Positions 52,334 to 62,347 of a DNA stretch of 64,000 nt are shown piece by piece. Each line of letters opens with the position of its first letter. The stretch's first letter is position 1. The translations under genes were made by a program, and so were the position numbers. The notes under the pieces were generated by a model that saw only the letters and a list, made by a program, of their open reading frames with translations, did no database searches and was not told the origin of the DNA. Source of the DNA: Nocardia sputorum (GTDB lineage: Bacteria; Actinomycetota; Actinomycetes; Mycobacteriales; Mycobacteriaceae); contig NZ_AP026978.1 of the NCBI RefSeq assembly GCF_027924405.1, positions 2,666,001 through 2,730,000 on the forward strand, given 5' to 3'.

Positions 52334-55300
52334 CAGGCACCCAGCCAGTGCTGGATGCACGCGATCAAGGCGTCCGCGTCGACCGGCTTGGTGACGTAGT
52401 CGTTGGCACCCGAGGCGAGGCTTTTCTCGCGGTCGCCCAGCATCGCCTTGGCCGTGACGGCGATGATCGGCAGGCTCTCGTACTGCGGCATCTCGCGGAT
52501 CGTCGCCGTGGCGGTGTAGCCGTCCATCTCGGGCATCATCACATCCATCAGGACCAGGTCCGTCTCCGGATGAGCGAGGAGCTTGTCGATGCCCTCGCGA
52601 CCGTCCTCCGCGTGCAGCACGCTCATGCCGTGCAGTTCGAGGATGCTGCTCAGGGCGAAGAGATTGCGGGCGTCGTCGTCGATGATGAGCACTGTGCGGC
52701 CGGCGAGCTTGCCGTCGGGCCGCTGCGGCGCCGCGGTCGGTGCGTCTTCCCGACGGACCAGCGGCAGCATGTCGCCGGGCGCCTCGGCGGTGACGTGCAG
52801 CGCGATCCGTTCCCGCAGATCGTCCAGGCTGGACAACAGCTCGAGCGGCTGACGCGTGGTGCGATGTTGCAGCAGGCGTTCTTGCTCGGCGTCGAGCCGG
52901 CGGTTGTGGACGAGTACCGGAACGCTGCTCAACGCGGCGTCCCCGTTCATCGTCTCCAGGAACCGCAGCGCGGCGCCGTCGGGCATGTCCAGCTCGAGCA
53001 CCACGCAGTGGAACGCTTCGGCGGCCATCGCCGCCGCGGCTTCTTCCACCCCGACCGCGGTGACGACCTGGACCGGCCCGCGGGGATCGTTACTGTCCGC
53101 GAGTTCGGCGACGGCGCTCTGCGCGACCAGCGACAGCAGACCTTGCGGGCGTTCCTCCACGACCAGCAGCCTGCGGTGCTGTGGGGGCGCGGAGGGAGCG
53201 GGAGTGCGCTCGGGGCGGTTGTCGGCCCGCGGTGCGTCCTCCCGTTCGCGGGGCGGCGCCTCCTGGAAGTCCGGGCGGGCGACCGGAAGATACAGGGTGA
53301 ACGTGCTGCCCTGGCCGGGCACGCTCTCGGCGGTGATGGCGCCACCGAGCAGGTAGGCGATCTCGCGGCTGATCGACAAGCCCAGACCGGTGCCGCCGTA
53401 CTTGCGGCTGGTCGTGCCGTCGGCCTGCTGGAAGGCGCCGAAGATCGACTCCAGCTGGTGTTCGGCGATGCCGATACCGGTGTCGATCACCCGGAACGCG
53501 ACGGCCGCGCCGTGCTGGCGCACGGCGGCGGGCAGCTCGCTCGCCTCCGCCGGTTCGATCCGCAGCTGCACCGATCCGGTCTCGGTGAACTTGACCGCGT
53601 TGGACAGCAGGTTCCGCAGCACCTGCCGCAGCCGCGAGTCGTCGGTGAGCAGGTCCGACGACAGGCCGGGCGCGGTCGTGACATGGAAGCGGAGACTCTT
53701 CTGAGTGGTCATCGGCCGGAAGGTGGCCTCGACGTAGTCCAGCAGCTGACGCAACGACACGCGCTCCGGGGCGAGGTCCATCTTGCCCGCCTCCACCTTG
53801 GACAGGTCGAGGATGTCGTTGATCAGCTGCAGCAGGTCCGAACCCGCAGAATGGATGATGCCCGCGTACTCGACCTGCTTGGGGGTGAGATTGCGGCTCG
53901 GGTTCTGGGCAAGCAGCTGCGCGAGGATCAGCAGACTGTTCAGCGGAGTGCGCAGCTCGTGGCTCATGTTGGCCAGGAATTCCGACTTGTACTTCGAGGC
54001 GAGCGCGAGTTCCCTGGCGCGGGTCTCCAGTTCCTGCCGAGCCTGCTCGATCTGCAAGTTCTTGGCTTCGATGTCGCGGTTCTGCATGGCCAGCAGCGCC
54101 GCCTTGTCTCCCAGCTCGGCGTTGGAACGTTGCAGCTCTTCCTGCTGTACCTGCAATTCCTCCGACCGGGCTTGCAGTTCGGTGGTCAGGCGCTGGGATT
54201 CGACCAGCAGCTCGTCGGTGCGGGCGTTGGCGATGATCGTGTTGACGTTGACGCCCACCGTCTCCATCAGCTGGTCGAGGAAGTCCCGGTGGATGCGGGT
54301 GAAGCGGTGCAGGGTGGCCAGTTCGATCACACCGAGGACTTGGTCCTCCACCACGATCGGCAACATGAGCAGATGGACCGGCGCGGTCTGTCCCAGTCCG
54401 GAGGAGATGGTGACATAGTCGCCGGGCACGTTCTCCACGGCGATCGTGCGACGGCTGCGGGCCGCCTGGCCTACCAGGGATTGGCCGAAGGCGAATCGCG
54501 ACGGGCTGCCGGGCTCCTCCGGGCTGCCGTAGGAACTGATCAGCCGCAGTTCCGGCTGCTCCTCGCTGTCGTCGGCGAGGTAGAACGCGCCGAATTGCGC
54601 GGAAACCAACGGCGCCAGCTCGTCCATGATCAGCCCGGCCACCACGTGCAGGTCTCGCTGGCCCTGCATGAGACCGGAGATACGGGCCAGGTTGGTCTTC
54701 AGCCAGTCCTGATCTTGGTTGGCCTTGGTGGTCTCGCGCAGCGACTCCACCATCGCGTTGATGTTGTCTTTCAGCTCCGCGACCTCGCCGGAAGCCTCCA
54801 CGGTGATGGAGCGGGTCAGGTCGCCCTCGGCCACGGCGCTGGTGACCGCGGCGATCGCGCGGACCTGGCGGGTGAGGTTGCCCGCCAGCTCGTTGACGTT
54901 CTCGGTCAGCCGCTTCCACGTGCCCGAGACGCCTTCGACCTCGGCCTGCCCGCCCAGCCGGCCCTCCGAGCCCACCTCGCGGGCGACGCGGGTCACTTCG
55001 GCCGCGAACGCGGACAGCTGATCGACCATCGTGTTGATCGTGGTCTTCAACTCGAGAATCTCGCCGCGGGCGTCCACGTCGATCTTGCGGGTCAGATCGC
55101 CCTGCGCGACCGCGGTGGTGACCTGGGCGATGTTGCGGACCTGGTTGGTCAGATTGTTCGCCATGGAATTGACGTTGTCGGTCAGGTCCTTCCACGTGCC
55201 CGCCACGTTCGGAACGCGAGCCTGACCGCCCAGCATGCCCTCGGTGCCGACCTCGCGGGCGACGCGGGTGACCTCGTCGGCGAACGCGGACAGCGTGTCG

Positions 55301-56865
55301 ACCATCGTGTTGATCACACCGGCGAGTGCCGCGACTTCGCCCTTGGCCTCCACCGTGATCTTCTGACTCAGATCACCGCGTGCCACCGCCGTGGCGACCT
55401 GGGCGATCGACCGCACCTGGCCGGTCAGGTTGGAGGCCATCACATTGACGTTGTCGGTCAGGTCCTTCCAGGTGCCCGAGACGCCACGTACGGTCGCTTG
55501 GCCGCCGAGATTGCCCTCCGTGCCGACCTCGCGTGCGACGCGGGTGACTTCGTCGGCGAAGGCGGAGAGCTGATCGACCATCGTGTTGATGGTCTCTTTG
55601 AGCTCCAGGATCTCGCCGCGGGCGTCCACCCTGATCTTCTGGCTCAGATCGCCACGGGCCACCGCGGTGGTCACCTGCGCGATCGACCGGACCTGCGCGG
55701 TCAGATTGTCGGCCATGACGTTGACCGACTCGGTGAGATCCTTCCAGGTGCCGGAGACGCCCTTGACGTCCGCCTGGCCGCCCAGCCTGCCTTCGGTGCC
55801 GACCTCACGGGCGACGCGGGTGACCTCGTCGGCGAACGCGGAGAGCTGGTCCACCATGGTGTTGATGGTGTTCTTCAACTCCAGGATCTCGCCACGCGCG
55901 TCAACCCTGATCTTCTGGGACAGATCGCCCTGCGCCACCGCGGTGGCCACCTGGGCGATCGAACGGACCTGCGCGGTGAGGTTGCCTGCCATGAAGTTCA
56001 CGGAGTCGGTGAGGTCGCGCCAGGTGCCGGAGACGCCCTTGACGTCCGCCTGGCCACCGAGGATGCCCTCGGTGCCGACCTCGCGCGATACCCGGGTCAC
56101 TTCGTCGGCGAAGGACGAGAGCTGATCGACCATCGTATTGATGGTGTTCTTCAGTTCCAGAATCTCGCCGCGGGCGCTCACCGTGATCTTCTGGCTCAGA
56201 TCGCCCTGCGCCACCGCGGTCGTGACCTGGGCGATATTGCGGACCTGATCGGTCAGGTTGCCCGCCATGAAGTTCACCGAGGCGGTGAGGTCGCGCCACA
56301 CGCCGCCGACGCCGGGCACCTCCGCCTGACCGCCCAGGCGGCCCTCCGAACCGACTTCGCGGGCGACGCGGGTGACCTCGTCGGCGAACGCGGAGAGCTG
56401 GTCCACCATCGTGTTGACGGTGTTCTTCAGCTCCAGGATCTCACCGCGCGCGTCCACATCGATCTTCTGGGACAAGTCGCCGCGCGCCACGGCCGTCGCG
56501 ACCTGGGCGATGTCACGCACCTGACTGGTCAAGTTGCCCGCCATCGCGTTCACCGAGTCGGTGAGGTCCTTCCAGGTACCAGACACGCCCGGCACCTCGG
56601 CTTGACCACCCAGTCGCCCGTCCGTCCCGACCTCGCGCGCAACCCGGGTGACCTCCGAGGTGAACAGCGACAGCTGATCCACCATGCCGTTGAACACCGT
56701 TGCTATCTCGCCGAGCAGCCCGTCGGCGTCGGTCGGTAGCCGAGTGCCGAAATCACCGTCGCGCACGGCCGTCAACCCGGCCAGCAACTGGCGCAACTCG
56801 TCCTGGTCCGCGGCCATGACAGCCTGCTCCGCCGCGGCGCGGACAGATGCCGCCGTATCCGTCAT
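52333..56865 (-). CDS. Poly-HAMP hybrid histidine kinase (Nik1/group III-like)
   Basis: 1510 residues from ATG 56865; GAGG lies 6 nt upstream, whereas an ATG two codons earlier abuts it. Residues 1-714 hold eight tandem poly-HAMP modules, six of exactly 92 residues with [23 protein letters not shown] domain (about 735-885), a coiled coil, HisKA with M-S-H-E-L-R-T-P (His969), an ATPase domain (G-G-T-G-L-G-L) and two receiver domains follow. The first receiver lacks the acidic pair (V-V-E-E); the second is complete (Asp1441). No membrane helix is seen, so it is cytosolic. The layout resembles fungal osmosensing and fungicide-target kinases and actinobacterial homologues. Confidence 0.92.
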   Translation of the reverse strand: MTDTAASVRAAAEQAVMAADQDELRQLLAGLTAVRDGDFGTRLPTDADGLLGEIATVFNGMVDQLSLFTSEVTRVAREVGTDGRLGGQAEVPGVSGTWKDLTDSVNAMAGNLTSQVRDIAQVATAVARGDLSQKIDVDARGEILELKNTVNTMVDQLSAFADEVTRVAREVGSEGRLGGQAEVPGVGGVWRDLTASVNFMAGNLTDQVRNIAQVTTAVAQGDLSQKITVSARGEILELKNTINTMVDQLSSFADEVTRVSREVGTEGILGGQADVKGVSGTWRDLTDSVNFMAGNLTAQVRSIAQVATAVAQGDLSQKIRVDARGEILELKNTINTMVDQLSAFADEVTRVAREVGTEGRLGGQADVKGVSGTWKDLTESVNVMADNLTAQVRSIAQVTTAVARGDLSQKIRVDARGEILELKETINTMVDQLSAFADEVTRVAREVGTEGNLGGQATVRGVSGTWKDLTDNVNVMASNLTGQVRSIAQVATAVARGDLSQKITVEAKGEVAALAGVINTMVDTLSAFADEVTRVAREVGTEGMLGGQARVPNVAGTWKDLTDNVNSMANNLTNQVRNIAQVTTAVAQGDLTRKIDVDARGEILELKTTINTMVDQLSAFAAEVTRVAREVGSEGRLGGQAEVEGVSGTWKRLTENVNELAGNLTRQVRAIAAVTSAVAEGDLTRSITVEASGEVAELKDNINAMVESLRETTKANQDQDWLKTNLARISGLMQGQRDLHVVAGLIMDELAPLVSAQFGAFYLADDSEEQPELRLISSYGSPEEPGSPSRFAFGQSLVGQAARSRRTIAVENVPGDYVTISSGLGQTAPVHLLMLPIVVEDQVLGVIELATLHRFTRIHRDFLDQLMETVGVNVNTIIANARTDELLVESQRLTTELQARSEELQVQQEELQRSNAELGDKAALLAMQNRDIEAKNLQIEQARQELETRARELALASKYKSEFLANMSHELRTPLNSLLILAQLLAQNPSRNLTPKQVEYAGIIHSAGSDLLQLINDILDLSKVEAGKMDLAPERVSLRQLLDYVEATFRPMTTQKSLRFHVTTAPGLSSDLLTDDSRLRQVLRNLLSNAVKFTETGSVQLRIEPAEASELPAAVRQHGAAVAFRVIDTGIGIAEHQLESIFGAFQQADGTTSRKYGGTGLGLSISREIAYLLGGAITAESVPGQGSTFTLYLPVARPDFQEAPPREREDAPRADNRPERTPAPSAPPQHRRLLVVEERPQGLLSLVAQSAVAELADSNDPRGPVQVVTAVGVEEAAAAMAAEAFHCVVLELDMPDGAALRFLETMNGDAALSSVPVLVHNRRLDAEQERLLQHRTTRQPLELLSSLDDLRERIALHVTAEAPGDMLPLVRREDAPTAAPQRPDGKLAGRTVLIIDDDARNLFALSSILELHGMSVLHAEDGREGIDKLLAHPETDLVLMDVMMPEMDGYTATATIREMPQYESLPIIAVTAKAMLGDREKSLASGANDYVTKPVDADALIACIQHWLGA

Positions 56866-57242
56866 GCTCATCCTCGTTCTGCCCCACCCGTATAGGACGC
56901 GACACCGCGCACGGCGGGTCGCCGACCAACGGTGCTGTGCTGGCTGCTGAACACGGATGCACCGGCGGCTATGCCCCTGAAAGTATCATCAGCAGACCTA
57001 TCGCTCAGCATTCATCGAAGGCTTCGAGGAATGACACCCGCCGCCGGCCGGCTACACGGCTGCTGCCCTGGATTGGCGAAGTTGCTCCGAGCCGCCTGAC
57101 CCGGCGGCGCGACCTCACCCGCGTGGAACAGGTCGAAACTTCTGTTGCGGAAGGTTTCCCGCGGCGCGGAGGTGCTATTCGGTGAAGTACCGGACACAGT
57201 GCCCTGCTGAGGGTTGCGATCAGACTGTTCAAGGAGGATTTC
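56866..57242. other. Divergent intergenic region
   Basis: It lies between the histidine kinase and the small protein gene at 57243. No gene or clear repeat was seen; it presumably holds both promoters. Confidence 0.4.
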
Positions 57243-57446
57243 GTGGCCGAGAAGAGCTATCGCTCCGCCGAGACCGGCGAATACGTGAGCGAGGAGACCG
57301 CGACGGAGAACCCGAAGACCACTCTCGGTGAGGATGAGCCGCACGACGGTGACAACCGGCGCGACCGCTCGGCGATCACCGGGCACTTCGTCAAGCCCGA
57401 CACCAGCCGCCGCCACCCCGACACCACCGTCACCGAGAACGGCTGA
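57243..57446 (+). CDS. Small hydrophilic protein with a two-fold R-S-A-x-T-G motif
   Basis: 67 residues; GTG with an excellent AAGGAGGATTTC upstream. The sequence contains two related halves, Y-R-S-A-E-T-G-E-Y-V-S and D-R-S-A-I-T-G-H-F-V-K, each followed by N/H-P-x-T-T (N-P-K-T-T and H-P-D-T-T). Similar R-S-x-x-T-G-x-x-V units occur in small actinobacterial proteins of unknown function. Acidic and soluble. I cannot assign a role. Confidence 0.8.
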   Translation: MAEKSYRSAETGEYVSEETATENPKTTLGEDEPHDGDNRRDRSAITGHFVKPDTSRRHPDTTVTENG

Positions 57447-57647
57447 CACACCACACGTGACAGCGATTCCGTCTCCTGGCGACGGCTCCGGTTCAATGGG
57501 TTTGCAGCGTCCGTGAATTACGTCCGAGGGCTCTGCCAAGCGTCGCTCGGCCATCCCCACCGTGCGGTAGGGGCGGTGCCGGACGCGAGCGACTCCGCGC
57601 TCGGAGGGCGCAGCGGCGGGGGAGGAGGCGGCGCGAAAGCGCGGTGC

Positions 57648-58571
57648 TCAGGAGGGGTCGCCAGCCGCCTGGATGCCACCCAACTTCTGTGGATTGACCT
57701 GGAAGCGGATGTTCTCGACGTGGCCGGCGTGAATGTCGTAGGTCAGTACGCCGACGGGATAGTCGCCGATCAAGCCGACAATGCTCAACTCGCCGTTGAC
57801 GACAGCGGATTCGAGGCGAATGCCTGCGGAGACCGGTTTCGCCATGACGCCGAGCAGCCAGCGCGCCACATGGTCGGGGCCGTGCAGCGGACGGCGCGCT
57901 GCGGTGACGATGCCGCCGCCGTCGTTCCACAGCGTCACCTCCGGGGCGAGCAGTTCCATGAGAGCGTTGAGGTCGCCGCCGTGACAGGCGGCCATGAATT
58001 TCTCGGTGATCTCCTGGCGGGCCGCCTCGTCCGTCTCGAAGCGGGGGCGGCGGGCCTGCATGTGCGAGCGGGCGCGGTGCGAGATCTGGCGGACGGTGGC
58101 CTCGGGGCGATCGAGAAAACCGCCGATTTCGGCGCAGGAGTAGCCGAAGACCTCGCGCAGCACGAATACGGCTCGCTCGGTGGGGTTGAGGGTTTCGAGG
58201 ACGACCAGCATCGCCGTCGACACCGTGTCGGCCATTTCGGTCTCCTCAGCGGCGTTCGGTGCCGTGATCAGCGGTTCGGGCAGCCATGGTCCTAGATAGG
58301 TTTCGCGGGTGGCCCGGGCGGATGTGAGGCGGTTCAGGGCGAGATTGGTGACGGTGCGCACCAGGTAGGACTTCGGGTGCTCCACCGAAGTCTGGTCTGC
58401 CGCATGCCACTTCAACCAAGCGTCCTGCAGGATGTCCTCGGCGTCGGCGACGCTGCCCAGCATGTGATAGGCGGTGCCGAAAAGTAGCCTGCGGTGTTCG
58501 ACGAACGGGTCGATCGTCGCGTCGCGCGGCCTGGGCGCCGGGGTCGGCTGGTCGGGTTGGCGATCCTGCAT
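57648..58571 (-). CDS. ECF41-family sigma factor with SnoaL-like C-terminal domain
   Basis: 307 residues, ATG start. Sigma region 2 (D-A-E-D-I-L-Q-D-A-W-L-K-W, about 43-55) and region 4 (E-R-A-V-F-V-L-R-E-V-F-G-Y, about 132-144) are joined by the W-L-P-E-P linker motif typical of ECF41. The C-terminal SnoaL/NTF2-like domain has D-G-G-G and N-P-Q-K-L, also ECF41 signatures, and is known in this family to modulate activity in place of an anti-sigma factor. It lies downstream of an FAD oxidoreductase gene on the same strand; an ECF41-like promoter precedes that gene, suggesting autoregulation. Confidence 0.9.
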   Translation of the reverse strand: MQDRQPDQPTPAPRPRDATIDPFVEHRRLLFGTAYHMLGSVADAEDILQDAWLKWHAADQTSVEHPKSYLVRTVTNLALNRLTSARATRETYLGPWLPEPLITAPNAAEETEMADTVSTAMLVVLETLNPTERAVFVLREVFGYSCAEIGGFLDRPEATVRQISHRARSHMQARRPRFETDEAARQEITEKFMAACHGGDLNALMELLAPEVTLWNDGGGIVTAARRPLHGPDHVARWLLGVMAKPVSAGIRLESAVVNGELSIVGLIGDYPVGVLTYDIHAGHVENIRFQVNPQKLGGIQAAGDPS

Positions 58572-58651
58572 GTGACATCCCTAGCGGTCGGCGGATCCGG
58601 CGTCCAGTGGCCGAGAGACCTGTCGGTTCCCCGGCCGCGGACTGCGGAGCA

Positions 58652-59833
58652 TCATGCGGTCTTACGGGTGGCGCGGCCGCCCTTCGACAGCTGCACCGGG
58701 AGTGCGAGGTAGCGGCTCATCTTGGCGGCCACCGGAGGGGTGCTGCTGACCTGCTCCTTGTAGATGACCGCGGCCTTGCCCGCGAGGTGCCACCGGTTCG
58801 GGGTGTCATCGGCGTTGGTGAACTGGATGACCGCGTCCTTGCGGCCCAGGCTCACCGGCTGGTGAAAGTAGCCGAAGCGCAGCGGCCGCACCGCTTTCCC
58901 GCGCAGCAGACGGGCGATGACGGTGGCGGTGTAGTCGGCGGTGACCACGCCACTCTGGCAGGTGCCGTGCAACTGGCCCCATGCCTGTCGCACCGATGCG
59001 GCGTCTCCGACAGCGTGGATCTCCGGGTGCGACACCGAGCGCAGGGTGGGGTCGGTGATGATGAGTCCGCTTGCGTCGGTGGTGATTCCGGCCTGAGCGG
59101 CCAGCGGCGACACTCGCACGCCGGTGGTCCAGAGGATCAGGTCGGAGGGAACGAGTTCGCCGGTGTCCAGCCGCACTGCGTCGGGCAGCACCTTGGTGAC
59201 CTTGACCCCGGCCATACGCACCACCCCCAGCCGGTCCAGGGCTCGGTTGAGGTAGGCGCGGGCCTTCTCGCCCATCATGCCGCCGAGTTCGGCTGCGCTG
59301 ACCAGGTTGACGGCCAGACCCGGGTGCGCCTCGGCTATTTCGGCAGCCGCCTCGATGCCGGTGAGCCCGCCACCGCAGACGGTGACCGTTCCGCCCACGG
59401 CGGCGATGTCGCGCAGCCGCCGCGAGAAGCGATGCGCGAGCCGGGGGTCGTCGAGGGTCCACGCGTGATCCGCCGCGCCGGGGACGATGCTCGTGTCGGT
59501 GGCGCTACCGAGGGCGTAGACCAGCGAGTCGTAGTAGAGGACCGAGCCGTCGTCGAGGGTGACGATGCGGTCGGCGGTGTCGATGGCGGTGGCCGTCGCC
59601 TGGCGGAATTCCACGCCGGTGCCCTTCAGCAGGTCCGGGATCTGGTAGTCGGTCAGTTCCTGGCCCGCCGCGACCTGGTGCAGGCGCAGTCGCTCGGTGA
59701 AGCGGGGCGAGGGGTTCACCAGGGTGATGCGGGTGTTCAGCTTGCGGGTGTAGCGGGCCAGCCGAGCCGTGGCGATGAGGCCGGCGTAGCCGGCGCCGAG
59801 GACGACGATCTCGTGGGTTGTGGTGGTGTTCAT
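58652..59833 (-). CDS. NDH-2-like NAD(P)/FAD-dependent oxidoreductase
   Basis: 393 residues from ATG 59833 (CAGGGAG upstream). FAD-binding V-V-L-G-A-G-Y-A-G-L (about 10-19), NAD-binding V-C-G-G-G-L-T-G-I-E-A and the C-terminal A-V-G-D-A-A motif fit type II NADH dehydrogenases and related flavoproteins. ECF41 sigma genes are commonly linked to an oxidoreductase, decarboxylase or epimerase partner gene, and this fits. It is probably co-transcribed with the sigma gene behind it (80-nt gap). It acts in the cytosol or at the inner membrane face. Confidence 0.9.
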   Translation of the reverse strand: MNTTTTHEIVVLGAGYAGLIATARLARYTRKLNTRITLVNPSPRFTERLRLHQVAAGQELTDYQIPDLLKGTGVEFRQATATAIDTADRIVTLDDGSVLYYDSLVYALGSATDTSIVPGAADHAWTLDDPRLAHRFSRRLRDIAAVGGTVTVCGGGLTGIEAAAEIAEAHPGLAVNLVSAAELGGMMGEKARAYLNRALDRLGVVRMAGVKVTKVLPDAVRLDTGELVPSDLILWTTGVRVSPLAAQAGITTDASGLIITDPTLRSVSHPEIHAVGDAASVRQAWGQLHGTCQSGVVTADYTATVIARLLRGKAVRPLRFGYFHQPVSLGRKDAVIQFTNADDTPNRWHLAGKAAVIYKEQVSSTPPVAAKMSRYLALPVQLSKGGRATRKTA

Positions 59834-59874
59834 CGCTCGCTCCCTGTGGGGCTTGTTCGTGGGGTCGGCTATGG

Positions 59875-59901
59875 GACAGGGCAGCCCCGGAGAACGTGAC
59901 A
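59875..59901 (-). promoter_or_regulatory. ECF41-like promoter before the oxidoreductase/sigma operon
   Basis: Minus strand reads TGTCACG, exactly 16 nt, TGTC. The ECF41 consensus, as I recall it, is TGTCACA-N16-CGTC, so six of seven and three of four bases match. It ends about 40 nt before the start at 59833. An overlapping dyad CACATC-TTC-GATGTG lies at 59900-59914. Confidence 0.6.
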
Positions 59902-60079
59902 CATCTTCGATGTGACCTGCATCACTACTTGCTGTGGCATCTGTCCAACAGTCGGAACTTCCGGGACGAGCGGTTTGTCCAGCGAAAACAAGCGGTCGGG
60001 GTAGCGCGCGGTGCGTATGTTCACCTGTTCGGTGGTGTGGCCGTTCGCGGCGGCAGCTCGCAGCAATTAACTTCGAGGA

Positions 60080-61024
60080 ATGTTGGTTGGTGACCGTGAG
60101 GTCGAGGTGTTCGAGAACTCCAGGCCGCGATTGGAGGCGATCGCGTACCGCCTGCTGGGTTCGGCGAGCGATGCCGAGGACGCGGTGCAGGATACGTTCC
60201 TGCGCTGGCAGGCCGCCGACCGCGAGCTCGTCGAGACGCCCGAGGCGTGGCTGACGAAGGTGCTCACGAACATCTGCCTCAATCAGCTCACCTCGGCGCG
60301 GTCGCGGCGAGAGGCGTATGTGGGCCAGTGGCTGCCCGAGCCGGTCTTCGCCGGGGACCGGATGCTCGGTCCGGCCGACACTGTCGAGCAGCGCGAATCG
60401 GTCTCGATCGCGATGCTCACGCTGATGGAGCGGCTGTCTGCCCGGGAACGCGTCGTGTACGTGCTGCGCGAGGCGTTCGGTTACTCGCATGGTGAGATCG
60501 CCGAAGTCCTCGAGGTCACCGAGTCGAATTGCCAGCAGATCTACCGGCGCGCCAAGCAGCACATGGCCGGCGAACGGACTCGCGTGGAGGTAGACGAGGC
60601 CGCCGCCCGCAAGATCGTCGACGAGTTCCTCGCCGCCGCACTGAGCGGCAACACCGACTCACTGGTGCGGCTGCTGACCGATGATGCGATCAGCGCGGGC
60701 GACGGCGGCGGCGTGGTCTTCTCGCTGCCGGAGCCGATCACGGGCGCGCTGCGGGTGGCGAGATTCCTGCGCCGCCTGTTCGAGCCGACCGCCGCCAAAT
60801 GGGAGATGATCGGCGGTCGCGCCGCTCTGTTCGCCGCGGTGGTCAATGGCGTGCCCGCGCTGGTGATCGTGGTCGGCGACCGGGTCGTCGGTGTCATCTC
60901 CTTGGAGGTGACGACCGACGGCATCGCGGCCGTCCACACCCAGGCCAACCCGAGCAAACTGGTACGCGCCACGCGCCGCTGGGCGATGTCCGGGCATGGG
61001 GACCCACTCCTCGACGTCTGGTGA
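60080..61024 (+). CDS. Second ECF41-family sigma factor
   Basis: 314 residues from ATG 60080; GAGG is very close to this ATG, so GTG 60107 (V-F-E-N-S-R-P-R-L) is a real alternative. Sigma region 2 has D-A-E-D-A-V-Q-D-T-F-L-R-W; the linker W-L-P-E-P, region 4 E-R-V-V-Y-V-L-R-E-A-F-G-Y, and C-terminal D-G-G-G and N-P-S-K-L are all present. It is followed by its own FAD oxidoreductase, giving the same partner pair as at 57648-59833 but in the opposite order and strand. I found no matching TGTCACA-type promoter upstream of this pair. Confidence 0.88.
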   Translation: MLVGDREVEVFENSRPRLEAIAYRLLGSASDAEDAVQDTFLRWQAADRELVETPEAWLTKVLTNICLNQLTSARSRREAYVGQWLPEPVFAGDRMLGPADTVEQRESVSIAMLTLMERLSARERVVYVLREAFGYSHGEIAEVLEVTESNCQQIYRRAKQHMAGERTRVEVDEAAARKIVDEFLAAALSGNTDSLVRLLTDDAISAGDGGGVVFSLPEPITGALRVARFLRRLFEPTAAKWEMIGGRAALFAAVVNGVPALVIVVGDRVVGVISLEVTTDGIAAVHTQANPSKLVRATRRWAMSGHGDPLLDVW

Positions 61025-61106
61025 CCTAGATCACATTTCACTTCTGTCAGGGTTCGCGCCGCTGTCCGGTTCAGGTAGCGAACACCACCCAGACAGGAGT
61101 GAGACC

Positions 61107-62291
61107 ATGACCCACCGCATCGTCATCCTCGGCGCCGGATACGCCGGAGCCAACGCCGCCGGTCGCCTCGCCAAGCGGCTGCACCCCGCCGATGTCGAGA
61201 TCACCCTCGTCAACGCCGATCCGGAATTCGTCGAGCGGGTCCGCATGCACCAGTACGCGACCGGCCAGGATCTCGAGCGCCGCGCGCTGATCGACGTCTT
61301 CGCGGGCACCGGCGTGCGGGTGCGGCCGGCGCGAGTGACCGCGGTCGACGCCGAGCGTAAGACCGTGAGTGTCACCGACGCCGACGGTCCCGGCGAGATC
61401 GCCTACGACACCCTCGTCTACGCCCTCGGCAGCGCCGCCGCCGACGGTGGTGTTCCCGGCGTGGCCGAGCACGCCTACGACATCGCCGGCAAGCAGTCCG
61501 CGCAGCGGTTGCGAGACCGTCTGGCAAGCCTGGCCACGGGTGCGACCGTGCTGATCGTCGGGGGCGGCCTGACCGGCATCGAAGCCGCCACCGAGATCGC
61601 CGAAGCCCGACCGGATCTGGCTGTCGCTCTCGCCGCTCGCGGCGGCCTCGGGGACTGGCTGAGCGACAAGGCCCGACAGCACCTGCGCAAGGCGTTCGAC
61701 CGGCTCGGTATCGATGTGCACGAGAACACCGACATCGTCCGCGTCCAGCCGGCCGGCGCGGTCACCGCCGACGGCCGCACGATCCCGGCCCGGATGACCG
61801 TGTGGACAGCCGGTTTCACCGTCCACCCGATCGCCGCGGCCACCACCTTGCAGGTGTCGGCGACCGGGCAGATCGTCGTCGACGACACGATGCGGTCGGT
61901 CTCGCACCCCGATGTCTACGCCGTCGGCGACGCCGCGCTCGCCCCTGGAGCGAACGGCGATCCGCTGCGCATGTCCTGCGCCTCGGGAGTCCCGACGGCC
62001 TACCAGGCCGCCGACGCCATCGCCGCACGACTGACCGGCCGGAAGATCCCTCGCAATGCGATCGGCTACACCGGCCAGTGCATCAGCCTCGGCCGCCGCG
62101 ACGCCATCGTGCAGTGGGTCACCCCCGACGATCAGCCCAAACCCTCCGCCCTCACCGGCCGGGCGGCCGCGCGAGTCAAAGAGCTCATCTGCAAGAGCGC
62201 GGCCTGGAGCATCTCGCACCCGACAATGATGATCCCGTCCCGCCGTCGTCACATCACCACAGCCGAGCCGAGCCACGCGATCAACGCGTGA
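61107..62291 (+). CDS. Second NDH-2-like FAD-dependent oxidoreductase
   Basis: 394 residues from ATG 61107 (AGGAGTGAGACC before it). FAD motif V-I-L-G-A-G-Y-A-G-A-N, NAD motif I-V-G-G-G-L-T-G-I-E and A-V-G-D-A-A near the C-terminus. It is clearly paralogous to the oxidoreductase at 58652 (both have F-x-E-R-x-R-x-H-Q and R-S-V-S-H-P). It lies 82 nt after the sigma gene and probably forms its cognate partner. Substrate unknown. Confidence 0.9.
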   Translation: MTHRIVILGAGYAGANAAGRLAKRLHPADVEITLVNADPEFVERVRMHQYATGQDLERRALIDVFAGTGVRVRPARVTAVDAERKTVSVTDADGPGEIAYDTLVYALGSAAADGGVPGVAEHAYDIAGKQSAQRLRDRLASLATGATVLIVGGGLTGIEAATEIAEARPDLAVALAARGGLGDWLSDKARQHLRKAFDRLGIDVHENTDIVRVQPAGAVTADGRTIPARMTVWTAGFTVHPIAAATTLQVSATGQIVVDDTMRSVSHPDVYAVGDAALAPGANGDPLRMSCASGVPTAYQAADAIAARLTGRKIPRNAIGYTGQCISLGRRDAIVQWVTPDDQPKPSALTGRAAARVKELICKSAAWSISHPTMMIPSRRRHITTAEPSHAINA

Positions 62292-62347
62292 CGCCGCGCC
62301 CGCTACGGGCCGTGCCGAACGATCCGGCGGAGTCGCACTGGAAGTCG

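Noticed and set aside
52348..56739. Continuous open frame of over 1400 codons antisense to the poly-HAMP kinase
   Set aside because: It mirrors the HAMP repeats, its residue composition is unlike real proteins, and the opposite strand encodes a complete, motif-bearing kinase.
61045..61066. TGTCAGG ... TGTC before the second FAD oxidoreductase as an ECF41 promoter
   Set aside because: The spacing is 11 nt rather than 16 and the first box matches less well.
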